The notes: a model not told the origin generated them from the letters alone. 64,000 nucleotides of DNA from Epiperipatus broadwayi (GCA_028023455.1 JAQFVV010000055.1:6726030-6790029), one strand, 5' to 3'. Shown: positions 23,710 through 34,959, counted from the first letter of the stretch. Translations and numbers: made by a program.

Positions 23710-23851
23710 CTGCCAGCTTTCGTAATAATCATTTCCGTGCCTATTGCATGGAAATCAGCCCACAGATCTTGTTGATACAAGTCAACCCGTATTCTAGGAT
23801 CCGAAAGAACCACCACCTTGTCCGTCGTAGAATCCGGACTTGGTAAACACG
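23710..23851 (-). CDS. Tbx15/18/22: T-box transcription factor, exon 2 (start of T-box domain)
   Basis: This 142-bp internal exon is read on the minus strand. The acceptor TATATTTTAAG| precedes 23851 and the donor |GTAAGA follows 23710. It opens with two bases (CG) that complete the codon begun by the last G of exon 1 (G|CG, Ala63). It then encodes residues 64-109 and the first two bases of residue 110. The C-terminal half reads RVDLYQQDLWADFHAIGTEM followed by IITKAG(R), the opening of the T-box DNA-binding domain (family consensus LW..FH..GTEMIITKAGRRMFP). The preceding linker (CLPSPDSTTDKVVVLSDP) is not conserved to my knowledge. The protein would be a nuclear transcription factor. The next exon (RMFP..., VPVDNKRYRY...) was searched for by eye at lower coordinates and not found, so intron 2 probably runs past position 1. 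Tbx20 shares much of this segment; exon 1 favours Tbx15/18/22. Confidence 0.9.
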
Positions 23852-24330
23852 CTTAAAATATATATATATTATTATTTATAATAACGAATATTTTTAAAAT
23901 TAGGGAACTGAAAAAAAACAAAAAAACAATCGACAATATTAAAAAATATTTATTGATAAGCTTTAATTTGCTTCATAGTTATCAATTAATAATAATAACA
24001 AAAAGATCGAGTTCTTCCGAACGTCCATCAATCCATCTATTTATGTGCCTAAACCTACAAAGGTAGCGGAAAAATAAAGCCAATTCCCACTAATGGTGAT
24101 GAGTATTACAGTATTTTTATTACCAAAAGTACTTTTTTAAAATGTTATTTATCGAAGTTTAATTAAGGTCAGCATAAACACACACTCACACACACAATAT
24201 TATGTAGACGATTGTAATTAATTTCAAAAACCAGTATTCGTGAGATTAATTGCAGGTACTAGAAAGTATCTGTAAATCTTCAACACGAAATGCATGAGTT
24301 TGCATTATTGGGCAATGGCACATTAAACCG
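23852..24330. other. Intron 1 sequence next to exon 2
   Basis: A/T-rich, without recognised repeats. It includes the (TA)n tract just upstream of the exon 2 acceptor. Confidence 0.5.
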
Positions 24331-24339
24331 TTATATTCA

Positions 24340-24480
24340 GTTATTTCAAGAGATTGTAAAGACCTAAAAAGAGACCACTGTGAGATGGATGGAAGTTTGC
24401 TGAATAATGCGGGAGAAAAGAAACTAAGCTAAACATAGAGAGACCTTTATCCTGCGGAGAATTATTAACCAATGAAATTG
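24340..24480 (+). pseudogene. RTE-like LINE 3' fragment
   Basis: It keeps CAAGAGATTGTAAAGACC and the decayed equivalent of KRPHVRWMDE, and ends CTTTATCCTGCGGAGAATTA, matching the 3' end at 10900-10960. It lies in intron 1, antisense to the host gene. Confidence 0.6.
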
Positions 24481-24984
24481 ACTGAGGATCATGATATTCA
24501 ATTATTGACGTTTTATGGCTGAATTATTCATTAAATTATTTACCAACAAGGGCAACTAAAAACAGAAGTTAATATTTAATTATCTATACTCCTTTAACAT
24601 AATTTATTCCAGAATAAATTTAGTTAAATCAAAATATATTTACCACATCTTTAAGCACCCCCCCCCCCCACACATGTATAATATACCTATGTGGTTCACT
24701 GGAATGTATGTTAGGTCAGTCATGTCTTCTGTATATGTTAAGCTTACAATAATTTGATTAATACATGATGCATACTCCTGCTGTTAAGTTGTGAATGTTA
24801 ATATATATATAATTGTTGAAATGCTAGAAGATGGAAAGAGACTAAGATCAAAGTTTACCTATCACTGATATTGGCAAGTGACAACCTGAGCAAGTAGAAA
24901 GTAAAAATTTATTATTATTTTCTCTTAGGCAATTTAAGAAAGTTCCACAGTGTATACTCAGAAATAAATGAAAGACTAATTCTA

Positions 24985-25325
24985 TTCAACATCATTCTCA
25001 CGCATTTTAAACCATTATCAATCCACTACAGTATGAAAGTCTCTCCAACTTAGTCAAATTTCTCGGATCTTTAGCCTCTCTTTTCTACATCACTCTATAA
25101 AACTTCCCTATTTCATCTCCTATCCCCACACACTCTGCAAGAAATTCATGCCTCAATAACACATTGCTATCATCATCAGTTACAAACATTGTTGATTCAT
25201 TGTAGGATGAAGATCTCCCCTAACTTAATCCAGTTTCTCCACCTCTCTTCTTCACATCACAGCAGAAAACTTTCTTTTTATTCATCCATCTCATTAATCC
25301 CATAATCCACCTACATCTTAAAGAT
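24985..25325 (-). pseudogene. RTE-like LINE 3' fragments, two copies
   Basis: Two successive minus-strand copies of the RTE 3' end start near 25150 and 25325. Each is recognisable by the complement of CATCCATCTCAT...CTTCTCCACATCA...AATCCACTACA. Both are heavily decayed. Confidence 0.6.
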
Positions 25326-25837
25326 TGACTTGATTTTTTTTACTGATTATAAACCCGAGATAAGATTTCACCTAACAAATATTTTAGTTAAATAAACTTT
25401 TATCTTTTATTATTATTAGATAAATAATCGTCTTTATTAATAAATAAAAAATATACATAATTTAGCAAAATAACTGATATTTCACCAAATTAGAAATACA
25501 AATATATACAAAAATCAAATAAAAAAAGTGAAGATAAATTATTTAAATACATAAGAAATAGATACAAAAAGAAAATATATATAATATTAGTTTTAAAAAA
25601 AAATTGCAATTACATTATAGGTGGGGAAAAATACAACATAATATTATATATATGTGTGTGTGTGTATTTCATCTTCTTTTTAACCTCCAACAATAAATGT
25701 TAAACTTTTTCCCCCCTGACATATCCAAATTACTTGTAAAACCGTTACTGTATTTATTTAAAAAATTAGTTTATTTTAGTAGTTACATATATATATATAT
25801 CAAAGTAAAAACAACGTTCCATTTAAAAATCAAAAGT

Positions 25838-26790
25838 TGTTGATGTGATGCAGTGTGACTTCTTCTTATACGGGAGTCAGGAATCTCTCAGCAATTATGT
25901 CCTGAGAAACCTGTTAGCCACTTTGAACCCCTTTTCATTTCCCTCCCCAAGTTTTCCCATATTCTTTTCTACCCTGTTCCATCCCATTTCCACAACATAA
26001 TCTTTGTCAACTTCATGGCCTTTAGATCTAAAACCCCCTTATCTTTTCCCAAACCCAGCGTAAAAAACCAATAAGCCACTTTCTGTATAATCACTTTGTT
26101 CATATTTATTCTTCCATAACTATTAGTAACTCACCCAATTTTCTGTTTACTTCTATAAATATTTAAACTCTTTTTACTCTCCATAGTAGCTCTCCATTTC
26201 TCCAACTCCCTATTCTTTATTAATGCATCTATTTTTCTATCCCATTCCGTAACACTGAAACACTCAACAAGAACATTTTCATTTCGCTTTTTGCATCTCT
26301 CATACAAAAACTTGACCATCCCATTTCTCCTTGAATTGCCTCCTTTGCCTTCCACACTTCTGGATCTAATGCATGTCTTCCTACTTCTCTTTGTACTTTT
26401 TCTAACACATAATGCATCATTACCATATGTTAACCCTGTTACTGCCACTCCCTTCCATATAATCCTAGCTACATCATATTTATTATAGGAGAACAAATAC
26501 AACAAAAACAAAATAGGTGATAGAGGACATCCTTGCCTTAGTCCCACCCCATTTTTAACTTTAACTGATTCTATATTCCCTAATTGATAGGTGTAGTAAT
26601 TATTTTCATATAATTTAATAATATCCACTAAAGCTCCTCCATTCCCAAATTTACTAAACTTACCCATAATCTATTTCTATTTACTCTGTCATACAGCCTT
26701 CTCAATATCTATAAAAACCATATATAATTGTCTACATGTATTCCTACTCATATCCATAAGTTGTGTAACTGGCGACTTTCAACTAAATAT
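25838..26790 (-). pseudogene. LINE-A copy 2, internally deleted relic
   Basis: On the minus strand it covers GNGGALVDIIKLYENNYYTY and GVGLRQGCPLSPILFLLY (RT fingers/palm). It then jumps directly to FSYNKYDVARIIWKG, so the FADD active site and about 190 residues are missing. Later come ESKKSLNIYRSKQK and the 3' UTR shared with copies 1 and 3 (GGCTAACAGGTTTCTC). It lies inside intron 1 in the same orientation as the host gene. Confidence 0.85.
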
Positions 26791-26794
26791 TTAA

Positions 26795-27690
26795 ATGTAT
26801 TACTAGATAGGGGACAAGTCATCCTGGATGATTAGGCAGTTGTAAATCCGCATTGGATCTCGTGAATTAAATAAAAATAATCCCCAGCCACATTACAAAT
26901 CTTAATTATTTTTTTTGGCAGTATTTAAATGGTCTAAAATACTGCTTGAACGAAATAATAAAAGTGACATCTCACTATTAATTGAGAATGAAGATATATG
27001 GAATATTTTGATAGTGATTTTTACTGAATTATACAACACAGATTGCCTCTACCCCATCTTAAGTCAATCTCACAATTTAAGACAGTAGCAATACAAAAAA
27101 CTTAAATCTAGATAATTTCGAAATATTTTCTAAGCATATTCAATGCAATAATTTTTTCTGTTTTGATAATGAAACTTTTTTTTGTTTGTAGAATTTACTT
27201 TTTTTTAATTAGCAAAAATATAAATTAAAATTCTTCATTATCGTCATCATAAGCGGCTCCTCATAAGTAAGAACCTATGGTCATTCTAATTCCAGTTTAA
27301 AATGGAAATAAAGATATAAAAAAAGAGGGGGAGGGGGGGATATTCAAATCAGAATGGAACTATCACTAAAAAATATAATTTTATTGAAACAAATAGACTA
27401 GAGAGAATACAGAAAACTATAAATGATCAGAAACAGGATGTTGGGTAATGTTAACCTATTTGTTTGGAGATAGCAATGTAAAAGAAAATAGAGAATAAAA
27501 GAATTAATAATGATTAATTTGGCTATAAATGTTAATAATTATTAATGAATTAATTTAACAGAAGATAACTTTAAAATAATATATACATAAGATTAATGTC
27601 GCTAAAAAAGTAGATTTCTAATTTAAAAAGCAGAAAATGACATAGAGGTTTAAATTTGAGCAATCAATAAACAATTTACTTCACTTTATC
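26795..27690. other. Intron 1, no gene recognised
   Basis: The phrase TATGGTCATTCTAATTCCAG (27278-27297) recurs with one change at 32970-32989, so it is a small dispersed repeat. Otherwise A/T-rich filler. Confidence 0.35.
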
Positions 27691-27694
27691 CATT

Positions 27695-28075
27695 AGAAAT
27701 ATAGAGGATTTGAACTCAGACTTTCAAGCAACCTTCAACTATCCACACTATCTCATACTACTGATACACATGACCACACACATATAGAAAAGATAAATAA
27801 TCACCAATACTCTTATACCTGGAATTTAATTGTAAATATAGGGGGTTTGAACTCAGACTTTCAAGCAACCTTCAACTATCCACACTATCTCATACTACTG
27901 ATACACAAGGCCACACACATGTAGAAAAGATAAATAATCACCAATATCTTTTCTACATGTGTGTGGTCATGTGTATCAGTAGTATGAGTTAAGTGTGGAT
28001 AGTTGAAGGTTGCTTGAAAGTCTGAGTTCAAACCCCCTATATTTACAATTAAGTTTCAGGTATAAGAATGCCTGT
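27695..28075. mobile_element. Foldback family 2 element with duplicated left arm
   Basis: Two tandem, nearly identical minus-oriented tRNA-like arms (27700-27825 and 27835-27955) are followed by one plus-oriented arm (27945-28060). The arms share GAACTCAGACTTTCAAGCAA and ACCTTCAACTATCCACAC. The centre, where hammerhead segments sit in other copies, is missing. It is in intron 1 and could form a strong hairpin in the pre-mRNA. Confidence 0.8.
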
Positions 28076-28099
28076 ATTTCAAATTTTATCCATTAGAAC

Positions 28100-28760
28100 A
28101 ATTTTCATTTAAAGACCATTTGTAATTATATTTTAGACTATTTCTACCATCTAATTAAAATGTTTTTGTTTTTTTTTAAATTCAAACTTTATTTTTAAAG
28201 TGTTTATTTTATTATATACAATAAATATGTACATAAGGAAGTAAAAGCAATATGCTTCAAAGTTCAAACCAGAATTTAACATATTATATTTAATAGTCTA
28301 AAGACAATGTTATATTGATTATTATTTTCTATGTGTATGCCTCTCAGCATAAGGACTTAATTGTATTATTAGATAGGAAATAGTATTTAATTTATTACTG
28401 CACATAGTTCCTTCACACTTAGATCATAATGAAAACAACTAGTATTCATGGAACTTTGATTTGCCATATGTCTTACATCTTAATATTCCTATTAATCTTA
28501 GCAATGATAACATAGTTTCTTTTTGTCACAAATTAAAAAATTTAATGTCAGCAACTTACTTCATTCAAACTTTATTAATACATTTCCAAATACATTCAAT
28601 TATTAATAATAACATCCAGGTTAGCATTATATACTAACTTGTGTATTTTTACTAGCAGATATGTGTATTTGAAAAGTTTGAATAAAATTTGAATTTTTCT
28701 AAAAATATTTGATAATTATATTAGATGATGGAAACAATCCAAGATATACCGTAATTACAA
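28100..28760. mobile_element. Relics of the 44.7-46.1 kb composite family
   Basis: AGACTATTTCTACCATCTAA (28135) and ATATTAGATGATGGAAACAATCC (28720-28742, here quoted in part) match the arms of the composite at 44760-44810 and 45955-45985. Sequence at 28560-28690 also resembles its inner arm. No tRNA head is preserved. Confidence 0.4.
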
Positions 28761-28777
28761 AAAAAAAGGCATATTAC

Positions 28778-28840
28778 TTTATTGATCGCCAGAATCGATC
28801 CCAAGTCCAAAGCTCTACGCTTTACCAAAAAACAAAACAA
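28778..28840 (-). mobile_element. tRNA-like SINE head
   Basis: On the minus strand TTTGGTAAAGCGTAGAGC resembles an A box and TTGGGATCGATTCTGGCG a B box. It is followed by A/T-rich sequence. Intronic. Confidence 0.4.
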
Positions 28841-28844
28841 AACA

Positions 28845-29751
28845 CAAACCGGGCAGGGTATATAATTACAGATAAAATATCATTAACACTAAACATAAGA
28901 ACATTAGTATAATAAATTTGCGATCTACATAAAAAAAGTAATAAAATTATGGAAATGATATATCACTTTGCTTACGTGAATTATAAAAAAATCTTGGAAA
29001 AAATAAAATTTCAATAAATTTGAGACACATATACAGTATATAAAGTTAGAAATTTCCTCCTAAAAAAGTGAAAGTTATTCATTCAAAAGTTTCTACACAC
29101 GTTTTACACCAAAACATTACCTATACTTACATTTATGCCGCGATCTTTATTTTTCTAATTAAATATCTCTATATCTTGTTTGTGATATTCCGCTATTTTT
29201 ATGGATGTATGTGACATACACTTCAAAATAAAAATCTGACACAAAGATATGAAGTACTTATATATTTTATATTCGTCCTATGTGCAAATATATAAACATA
29301 TATGAATGATAGTAACATACATGTACGTACAATCCTACAAATATTTAAATTCCACCGTGCTTACATTTTTTAAATTGTATTTATATATTTACCAATATAT
29401 AAACATTTGTTAAAGTGTGAGATAAACTTAGCGTTTTAACGTGAATTTCAAAATATTGCTATTATATTAAATAAGTTAACTTAAATGAAATTAGCGTGAA
29501 TTAAAGAAAATAATTCGCACGCACACACACCCAACTTTCTGTTTTGGTTATTTTTATGGCTTGAGCGCCAATATCCATTGATAATGATTCTTTTAAATTA
29601 ACAAACTTGCTAACAAACTTTCTTAACATAATAAGTATATTTATCAGTCAATTGAAAGTACGAATTTGTAGTTCGTGTTAACTATATCTATTGTAAATAT
29701 TTACAATTTACTTTGAGTAAAACTATTTCTAGTTATAGTGAGTTAACTTAC
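28845..29751. other. Intron 1, 5' part
   Basis: No dispersed repeat is recognised for about 900 bp. It starts (in gene direction) with the consensus donor GTAAGT at 29751-29746. This is the longest repeat-poor part of intron 1, so it is a candidate place for regulatory DNA. Confidence 0.4.
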
Positions 29752-29938
29752 CTTTAGATATTTGCGCTTTCGGTGCCGACAAAATATTATCATTGCCTTC
29801 CGCTGTCACTTCATTTTCATCGTCGTCGTCCGATTCTTTGGGATAGTTAAATTTGTTTTTTTTTCCTAACAGAACATCGACCGAAAAAGCATATGCTTTA
29901 ATGCTTAGACCAGTTGTAGCTTTTCGTTTCAAAGCCAT
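29752..29938 (-). CDS. Tbx15/18/22: T-box transcription factor, exon 1 (N-terminus)
   Basis: First coding exon on the minus strand. The ATG at 29938-29936 sits in the favourable context CCACATGG, with an in-frame TAG three codons upstream. It encodes 62 residues plus one base, ending at AAAG|GTAAGT, a consensus donor. The open frame continues seven codons past the donor to a stop; these are intronic. MALKRK (residues 1-6) is basic. LSIKAYAFSVDVLLG (11-25) matches the N-terminal motif of Tbx15/18/22 proteins (xLSxKAHAFSVEALIG). This is an eh1-like FxVxxLL sequence known in the family as a Groucho/TLE corepressor contact. An acidic run SDDDDENE follows at 36-43. The phase agrees with exon 2 (23710-23851). 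It probably acts as a nuclear, largely repressive developmental regulator; that role is inferred from the family. Confidence 0.88.
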
Positions 29939-30440
29939 GTGGAACTACCGCAGCACGCGTGGTGACAGGATTAATAGAAACGATCTACTCAACTAAGCGT
30001 ATTGAATAGGGGGACGTTATCTTATAATAATTTGTCCGCCAATTAGGAAACGGTCCATTTTAATCGCGGGGAAGATAGGTTAATAAGTGATTAACTTCAA
30101 CTCGACCTCATTGATTAACGTCAATAATATACATTTGCTAACTCGTTTTACAAACTTAATGCTAAAACTTAATTCTAAAATATTTCGTAGCCGAAGATCT
30201 CTGGAAACTTGTACTTTTTTTGGAAATTCGTAGAAATCTTTTGTTTAAAGTTGATAGAAATCAAAATATTTGGCTATTTCAATTGTATAATCTCCCCCCC
30301 CCCCTCAAAACAAGATCTGTTGAAATAGATTACATGCGCATTAATAATCTAATTTAGACCATATATGTAAGAATTGTATGTATATACTGAGTTTCAAAAA
30401 ATGCATTTTATGCGCGCGCGGATACTCACACATATTTATA
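29939..30440 (-). promoter_or_regulatory. Likely 5' UTR and promoter region of the T-box gene
   Basis: This is the upstream side of the start codon. The first 250 bp are richer in CpG than the surroundings and free of recognised repeats. An inverted repeat GTTAATAAGTGATTAAC (30079-30095) and further ATTA/TAAT cores could bind homeodomain factors. The spacing does not fit the HNF1 consensus. No TATA box or transcription start can be fixed from the sequence. A C run lies at 30293-30304. Confidence 0.4.
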
Positions 30441-30444
30441 TAAT

Positions 30445-30602
30445 CTCAAATGTTAAAGGGTCTCGTGATGTAGTAGAAGCACAAATGATAAAGAGTCGAA
30501 TTCGAACCAAATTAAAAACTTGGAAACAGTCATATCCAACCCAATTTAGCAATGGTCAGTAAATGGATGTTTAGATATTCTTAAATAGTGGGTAAAAGAA
30601 GG
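30445..30602 (+). mobile_element. tRNA-derived SINE (family E), about 0.5 kb upstream of the T-box start
   Basis: A head GGGTCTCGTGATGTAGTAGA ends in the B-box match GAGTCGAATTCGAACC. The body follows, with GGTCAGTAAATGGATGTTTA and TAAATAGTGGGTAAAAG, shared with 42300-42365 and 60190-60230. It is antisense to the host gene. Confidence 0.65.
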
Positions 30603-30997
30603 GTGAGTAGCGGTCAAACTCTTACCCCCTCCCCCCTTCAGCAACGACTTTTTCCTGCCTAATTCTCTGAGGTCTGTTTTGCTGAGAATATTTGAAAGAT
30701 GGCTTTTTTTTTTTACCGTTATCAACTTGAACCTTAGCTGTCGTAAGACAAGACTCATTCATTCTTTCAAACAGCTCTTGTATCACTATCATACCTTTCT
30801 TCTTCAAATGATTATTTTTCTATTTTAAAACGATTATTTTCTTCTTAGTACTGGTTTACTCAATCATGTTTTTTATTTTTAACTATGCTTTCTTTTTGGG
30901 ATCTATAATTTGTAAAATTTTATATTATATTTTTTACCCAGTTGTTGTTTTTTTTTTTTTAGTCATTTATGTCGTAGTAGTAATATGTGTAATATGT

Positions 30998-32897
30998 GAC
31001 GTGATGTGATGTACTGTGACTTCTCCTTAAACGGAGTCAGGAATCTCTCAGCAGCTATGCCCAGAGAAACCTGTTAGCCACTTTACCTTTTCCATTGTCC
31101 ACCCTAAGTTTTCCCATAATCTGCTCCATCCCACTCCACAATATAATCTTTGTCAACTCCATAACCTTCATATCTAAATTCCCCTTATTTTTTCCCAAAC
31201 CTAGCATAAAAACCAATCAACTCATTTTCTGTATAATCACTTTGTTCATATTTAACCTTCCATAACTTTATTATTGGTACCCTTTCTGCTTCCAAACATT
31301 TACATTGAAGTAACAGATGCCTAATATTTTCTATGCCTTCCTTACACAACTTGCAGACTAAATCACCCCTATTTTTCCATTTACGTGTATATTCCCTTGT
31401 TGCTAAAGATCCCATTCGAGACTTAAACAATAAGCTACTTTCCTTACTATTATCATAAATTAACTCATACCCAATGTTCCGTTTACTTTTATATATATAT
31501 TTAAACTCGTTTTACTCTCCATACTAGTTTCCATCTCTCCAACTCCATATTCTTTATTAATGCATCTATTCTTCTATCCCACTCCTTCCCACTATAACAC
31601 TCAACAATCCTCCTAACACAATCATCCCATCTTTTGTACAAGTATACTGACATAACTTCTTTATCCAAATCTTCTGCATACCGCATTACCTTTCTCACCC
31701 ATCTTGTTGCCTGCCTTTACTTGTAACCCAATTAAATACTATTTTGGCTATTCTTTTATTATCCATAAACTGCAATCTACCGAACATTTTCAATTTGCTT
31801 TTTGCATCCCTCATATAAAAACTTGACCATCCCATTTCTCTTTGAATTGCCTCTTTTGCTGTCCACACCTCAGCATCTAATGCAAGTCTTCCTACATCCC
31901 TTTGTACTTTTTCTAAGCAATCTAATACCCATTTACTAACACATATTGCACCATTGCCGTATGTTAACCCTGCTACTCTCACTCCCTTCCATACAATTCT
32001 AGCTACATCATATTTATTATATGAAAACACTGTTAATTTCTTTATCAATCCCTTTCTTTTCTTTGCTTCATTTATCAATTTTTTCTCCCATTCATCCAAG
32101 CAATTTTTCTTATTACTCAAGATGATTCCCAAATAACTATATCTATACATCACACTTAACTTTATATCCCCCAATAAGAAATCTTTGTCTTCCCTTTCCC
32201 CAGTATTCACCATCATTATATTTGATTTTTCTTCACTAAATTTAATTCCCATATCTTTACCCACCCTTGCACATGTCCTCAGCATAACTGCCATATTTTC
32301 TCTTCTTTCTGTGCACAAAAAGACATCATCTGCAAAAAAAAGACCTGACAATGTATATACTCTCTTGCCACCTGTTAACCATATCTCTATCCCTCTTCCT
32401 AGACTTTCTATTGCTCTCTCCATTTCACTCAAATACAACACAAACAAAATAGGTGACATAGGGCATCCTTGCCTCAGTCCCACCCCATTTTTAAACTTTA
32501 ACTGATTCTATATCCCCTAATTGATATGTATAGTAATTATTTTCATATAATTTCTTAATAAAATCCACTAAAGCTTCATCCATTCCCAGATTTGCTAAAC
32601 TTATCCATAATCTATTTCTATTCACTCTATCATATGACTTCTCTATATCTATAAAACTCATATATAACTGTCTACCTGAATTTGTACTCATATCTATAAG
32701 TTGTGTAACTACAAATAAACTATCTCCTATATGCCTATCTGATCTAAAACCTCCTTGCATTGCCCCCACTACATTATTTTCTTCCATCCATTTTGCAACT
32801 CTTCCAGCCACCATATATGAAAAAACTTTATATAAAACTGATGTTACTGCTATTGGTCTATAATTATTTAACTTTCTATGATTCTTACCTTTTGCAG
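30998..32897 (-). pseudogene. LINE-A copy 3, longest relic of this non-LTR family
   Basis: Minus-strand RT blocks in order: NNYRPIAVTSVLYKVFSYMV (about 32860), GGFRSDRHIGDSLF, FIDIEKSYDRVNRNRLW (palm motif A), LYENNYYTYQLGDI; a frame change near 32490; GLRQGCPMSPILFVLYLSEM, then LSGLFFADDVFLCTERRENM with the FADD catalytic pair (about 32335). Thumb and C-terminal parts follow (EKSNIMMVNTG, YSYLGIILSN, DEWEKKLINEAKKRK). More frame changes occur near 31740 and 31500. A zinc-knuckle-like CKLCKEG...HLLLQC (about 31350) and a 3' UTR ending near 31000 close it. No endonuclease domain is present: the copy is 5'-truncated at a microsatellite. The clade is uncertain. Defective. Confidence 0.9.
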
Positions 32898-32950
32898 CGA
32901 CAACAACAACAGCAGCGGCAATAGCAGCAACAACAACAACAAAAAAAAAA
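32898..32950. repeat. CAA/CAG microsatellite at the LINE-A 5' junction
   Basis: CGACAACAACAACAGCAGCG and further CAA units end in an A run. Read in frame with the LINE on the minus strand it gives an apparent valine/alanine-rich start that is not real protein. Confidence 0.9.
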
Positions 32951-32999
32951 CTGCCATTCATAAACGAGTATGGTCGTTCTAATTCCAGAAAGAAAAAAA

Positions 33000-33920
33000 A
33001 AGAGGAATATTAAAAGAAATGGAATTGGAGACAGAAATAATATGCATATAGTTAAAGGATGGAAATGTTACTGCACAAACACACAATTCCATTGTCACAG
33101 CTGGTATAAGATGTCCAATGGCATGAGAAGCTAGGACCAGGCCCTACTTAAGTGACTGAAGAAGGAAAAAAGAGAATCAGAAAAGACTGTTTGCATCATT
33201 GTGGAGCAAACACACAAAATGCTGTCTGTACCAGAAACTGTATCTAGATTTCAATGAACCAATATCTTATTCTACAAGATAGTAAGAGCTCTTGGTCAGG
33301 TATTATTTATTTGTTATTCACAATTGGCCTTCATATCTAAAAATACATTCTACTACACCTACTTACAGAATCTGTCAGTATATAATATATATATATATAA
33401 TGTTTTCACAGTTATATGATGTAAACAAAGTAGTTTTGGGGTTAAACCTTGTGTTATTTTTGCTTGCTACTCAATGTTTCCACTAAATAGCATCCTCCAT
33501 TGTCAAGGTTATCTTTTCAAAGAAAAACCGTTAGATCTCGAATAGTAATCGAGATTGAGTGTGAGGTAAAGAATGAGACTGAGCTTGAAGTAGTTGAGTA
33601 TTCAGAATATGTGAATTAACAAAAATATTTATTTTCTTCAGTTTCACCATTAATTATTTTCATGTTTATATTAAAAGAGATAAAATAAATAGTCTCCATA
33701 AGGCTGGGATACGTTGTGCTTTATCGGTTTTATTTAAATCGGTTGTTTTTTTTAATATTTCAATCGACTCTGTCTTGGTTCTTAATTCGTACTTTTCCAA
33801 ATAATCAATTATTTTAGCATGATCAAAATATCAATTTGGTGTTAATAAAATGTATTCTGCTAAGCAAAATTCCTTTCTTTCAATAAATAAAATGCTTTTC
33901 AGGTCTGATTTTACCGTAAT
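33000..33920. other. Gene-less sequence
   Basis: No gene or repeat family is recognised. A (TA)n tract lies at 33384-33400. Confidence 0.4.
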
Positions 33921-33926
33921 AACAAT

Positions 33927-34055
33927 TGAATGGTTTACTGCTAAGGAATTTATAAAAAAAATTGAGCAACAGAACTTACACACCTGGACCCAAAATCATT
34001 ATATCTTGGGCTTCAGAGTCTGCCATTGCACCAAAACCATGCAGAATTCTAATAT
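33927..34055 (-). mobile_element. tRNA-derived SINE (family C)
   Basis: The minus-strand tRNA-like head (about 34055-33995) has TTGGTGCAATGGCAGACTC and a B-box-like TTTTGGGTCCAGG. The tail at 33955-33927 is the complement of AATGGTTTACTGCTAAGGAA, a decayed form of the family tail. Confidence 0.5.
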
Positions 34056-34164
34056 TACTGGTTTTCAATATTATATTTTACACCCATTAGTAAAAATCAG
34101 TTCTGCCACAGTTTTTCCAATTTTATTACTTATGTAATTACTTTTCTTAATAATAAAAATAATC

Positions 34165-34255
34165 GCTAGGGAGCACCAGTAGTTACAGACTGAACTTTGA
34201 CCCAGAACCCTTTGGCTATTGAGTCTATCATTCTACCATTGGAACAATAAACATT
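34165..34255 (-). mobile_element. tRNA-derived SINE (family C), related to the 48-kb array monomer
   Basis: On the minus strand it has TCCAATGGTAGAATGATAGA, then TTCTGGGTCAAAGTTCAG, then GTAACTACTGGTGCTCC. The order and wording match one monomer of the tandem array at 47930-49360. Confidence 0.55.
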
Positions 34256-34699
34256 AACATTGATGAAGATAATATATGTTTTCTAAATTCTCTAAATGAT
34301 TATTTGCTTGGGCGGTCATATGGTGTTTGACATCAGAAATGAAGGCTAAAACTTTGACTGTGAATCTTTATAAATATGTCCATCACTCTGACCTACATAC
34401 CAGATATGTTTTTGGGTTATCATAAATGAAGCAATTTTACAAATCTTATCCCAGTGGATCATTGCATTTCCATTCTGCTTTTTTTTGTTGTTGTTGTTTA
34501 AAGAAAATTTATTTTTAACATTCCAAAATTAAATTACTCTGACCTTCATATGGAAAACAACTTCGCAACAATAAATCAAACACTATAACTTAATTACCTT
34601 ATACACTCATAAATATTTTTAAAAAAATTTTACATCTAGAAATTATAACAACCAATTCAAACTTCCATATCAAACATACTTTTGCAGATATGGAAAAAT

Positions 34700-34760
34700 A
34701 AAACTTAGGATCAAAGTACTCTTGAAGAAGGCTATTGAACGATCGAAACCATGCTTTATT
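34700..34760 (+). repeat. Snap-back motif of Penelope/hammerhead type
   Basis: CTTGAAGAAGGCTATTGAAC, then GATCGAAACCATG. The CTxAAGAAG...CGAAAC pattern recurs many times in this window. It resembles a minimal hammerhead core, but the C3-U4-G5 positions are mutated. Confidence 0.4.
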
Positions 34761-34959
34761 TAATACAATTTGAACAACTCATAAATTAATTATAAAACTA
34801 AATAAAAGATAAAATGATAATGGTAAAGATTCCTAAGATGTACTTCTATAATCCAGATCTCTTTAATTAGAGTGATCCACCCCCCAACACACACACACTG
34901 CTTTTCAAATACCACAAGGCATATACAAACATCTATCTAAATATCTATATATCTTTGAA

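Noticed and set aside
29939-30200. A specific TATA box or transcription start for the T-box gene
   Set aside because: Several A/T-rich candidates exist and none stands out. Only a general promoter-side label is given.
32491-32961. Open frame starting with a Val/Ala-rich segment before RT motifs
   Set aside because: The first ~25 codons are a CAA/CAG microsatellite joined to a truncated LINE, not a real N-terminus.
34700-34760. Active hammerhead ribozyme at the CTTGAAGAAGGC...CGAAAC motif
   Set aside because: The invariant CUGA is altered and no stem I pairing was found. It is kept only as a snap-back repeat.
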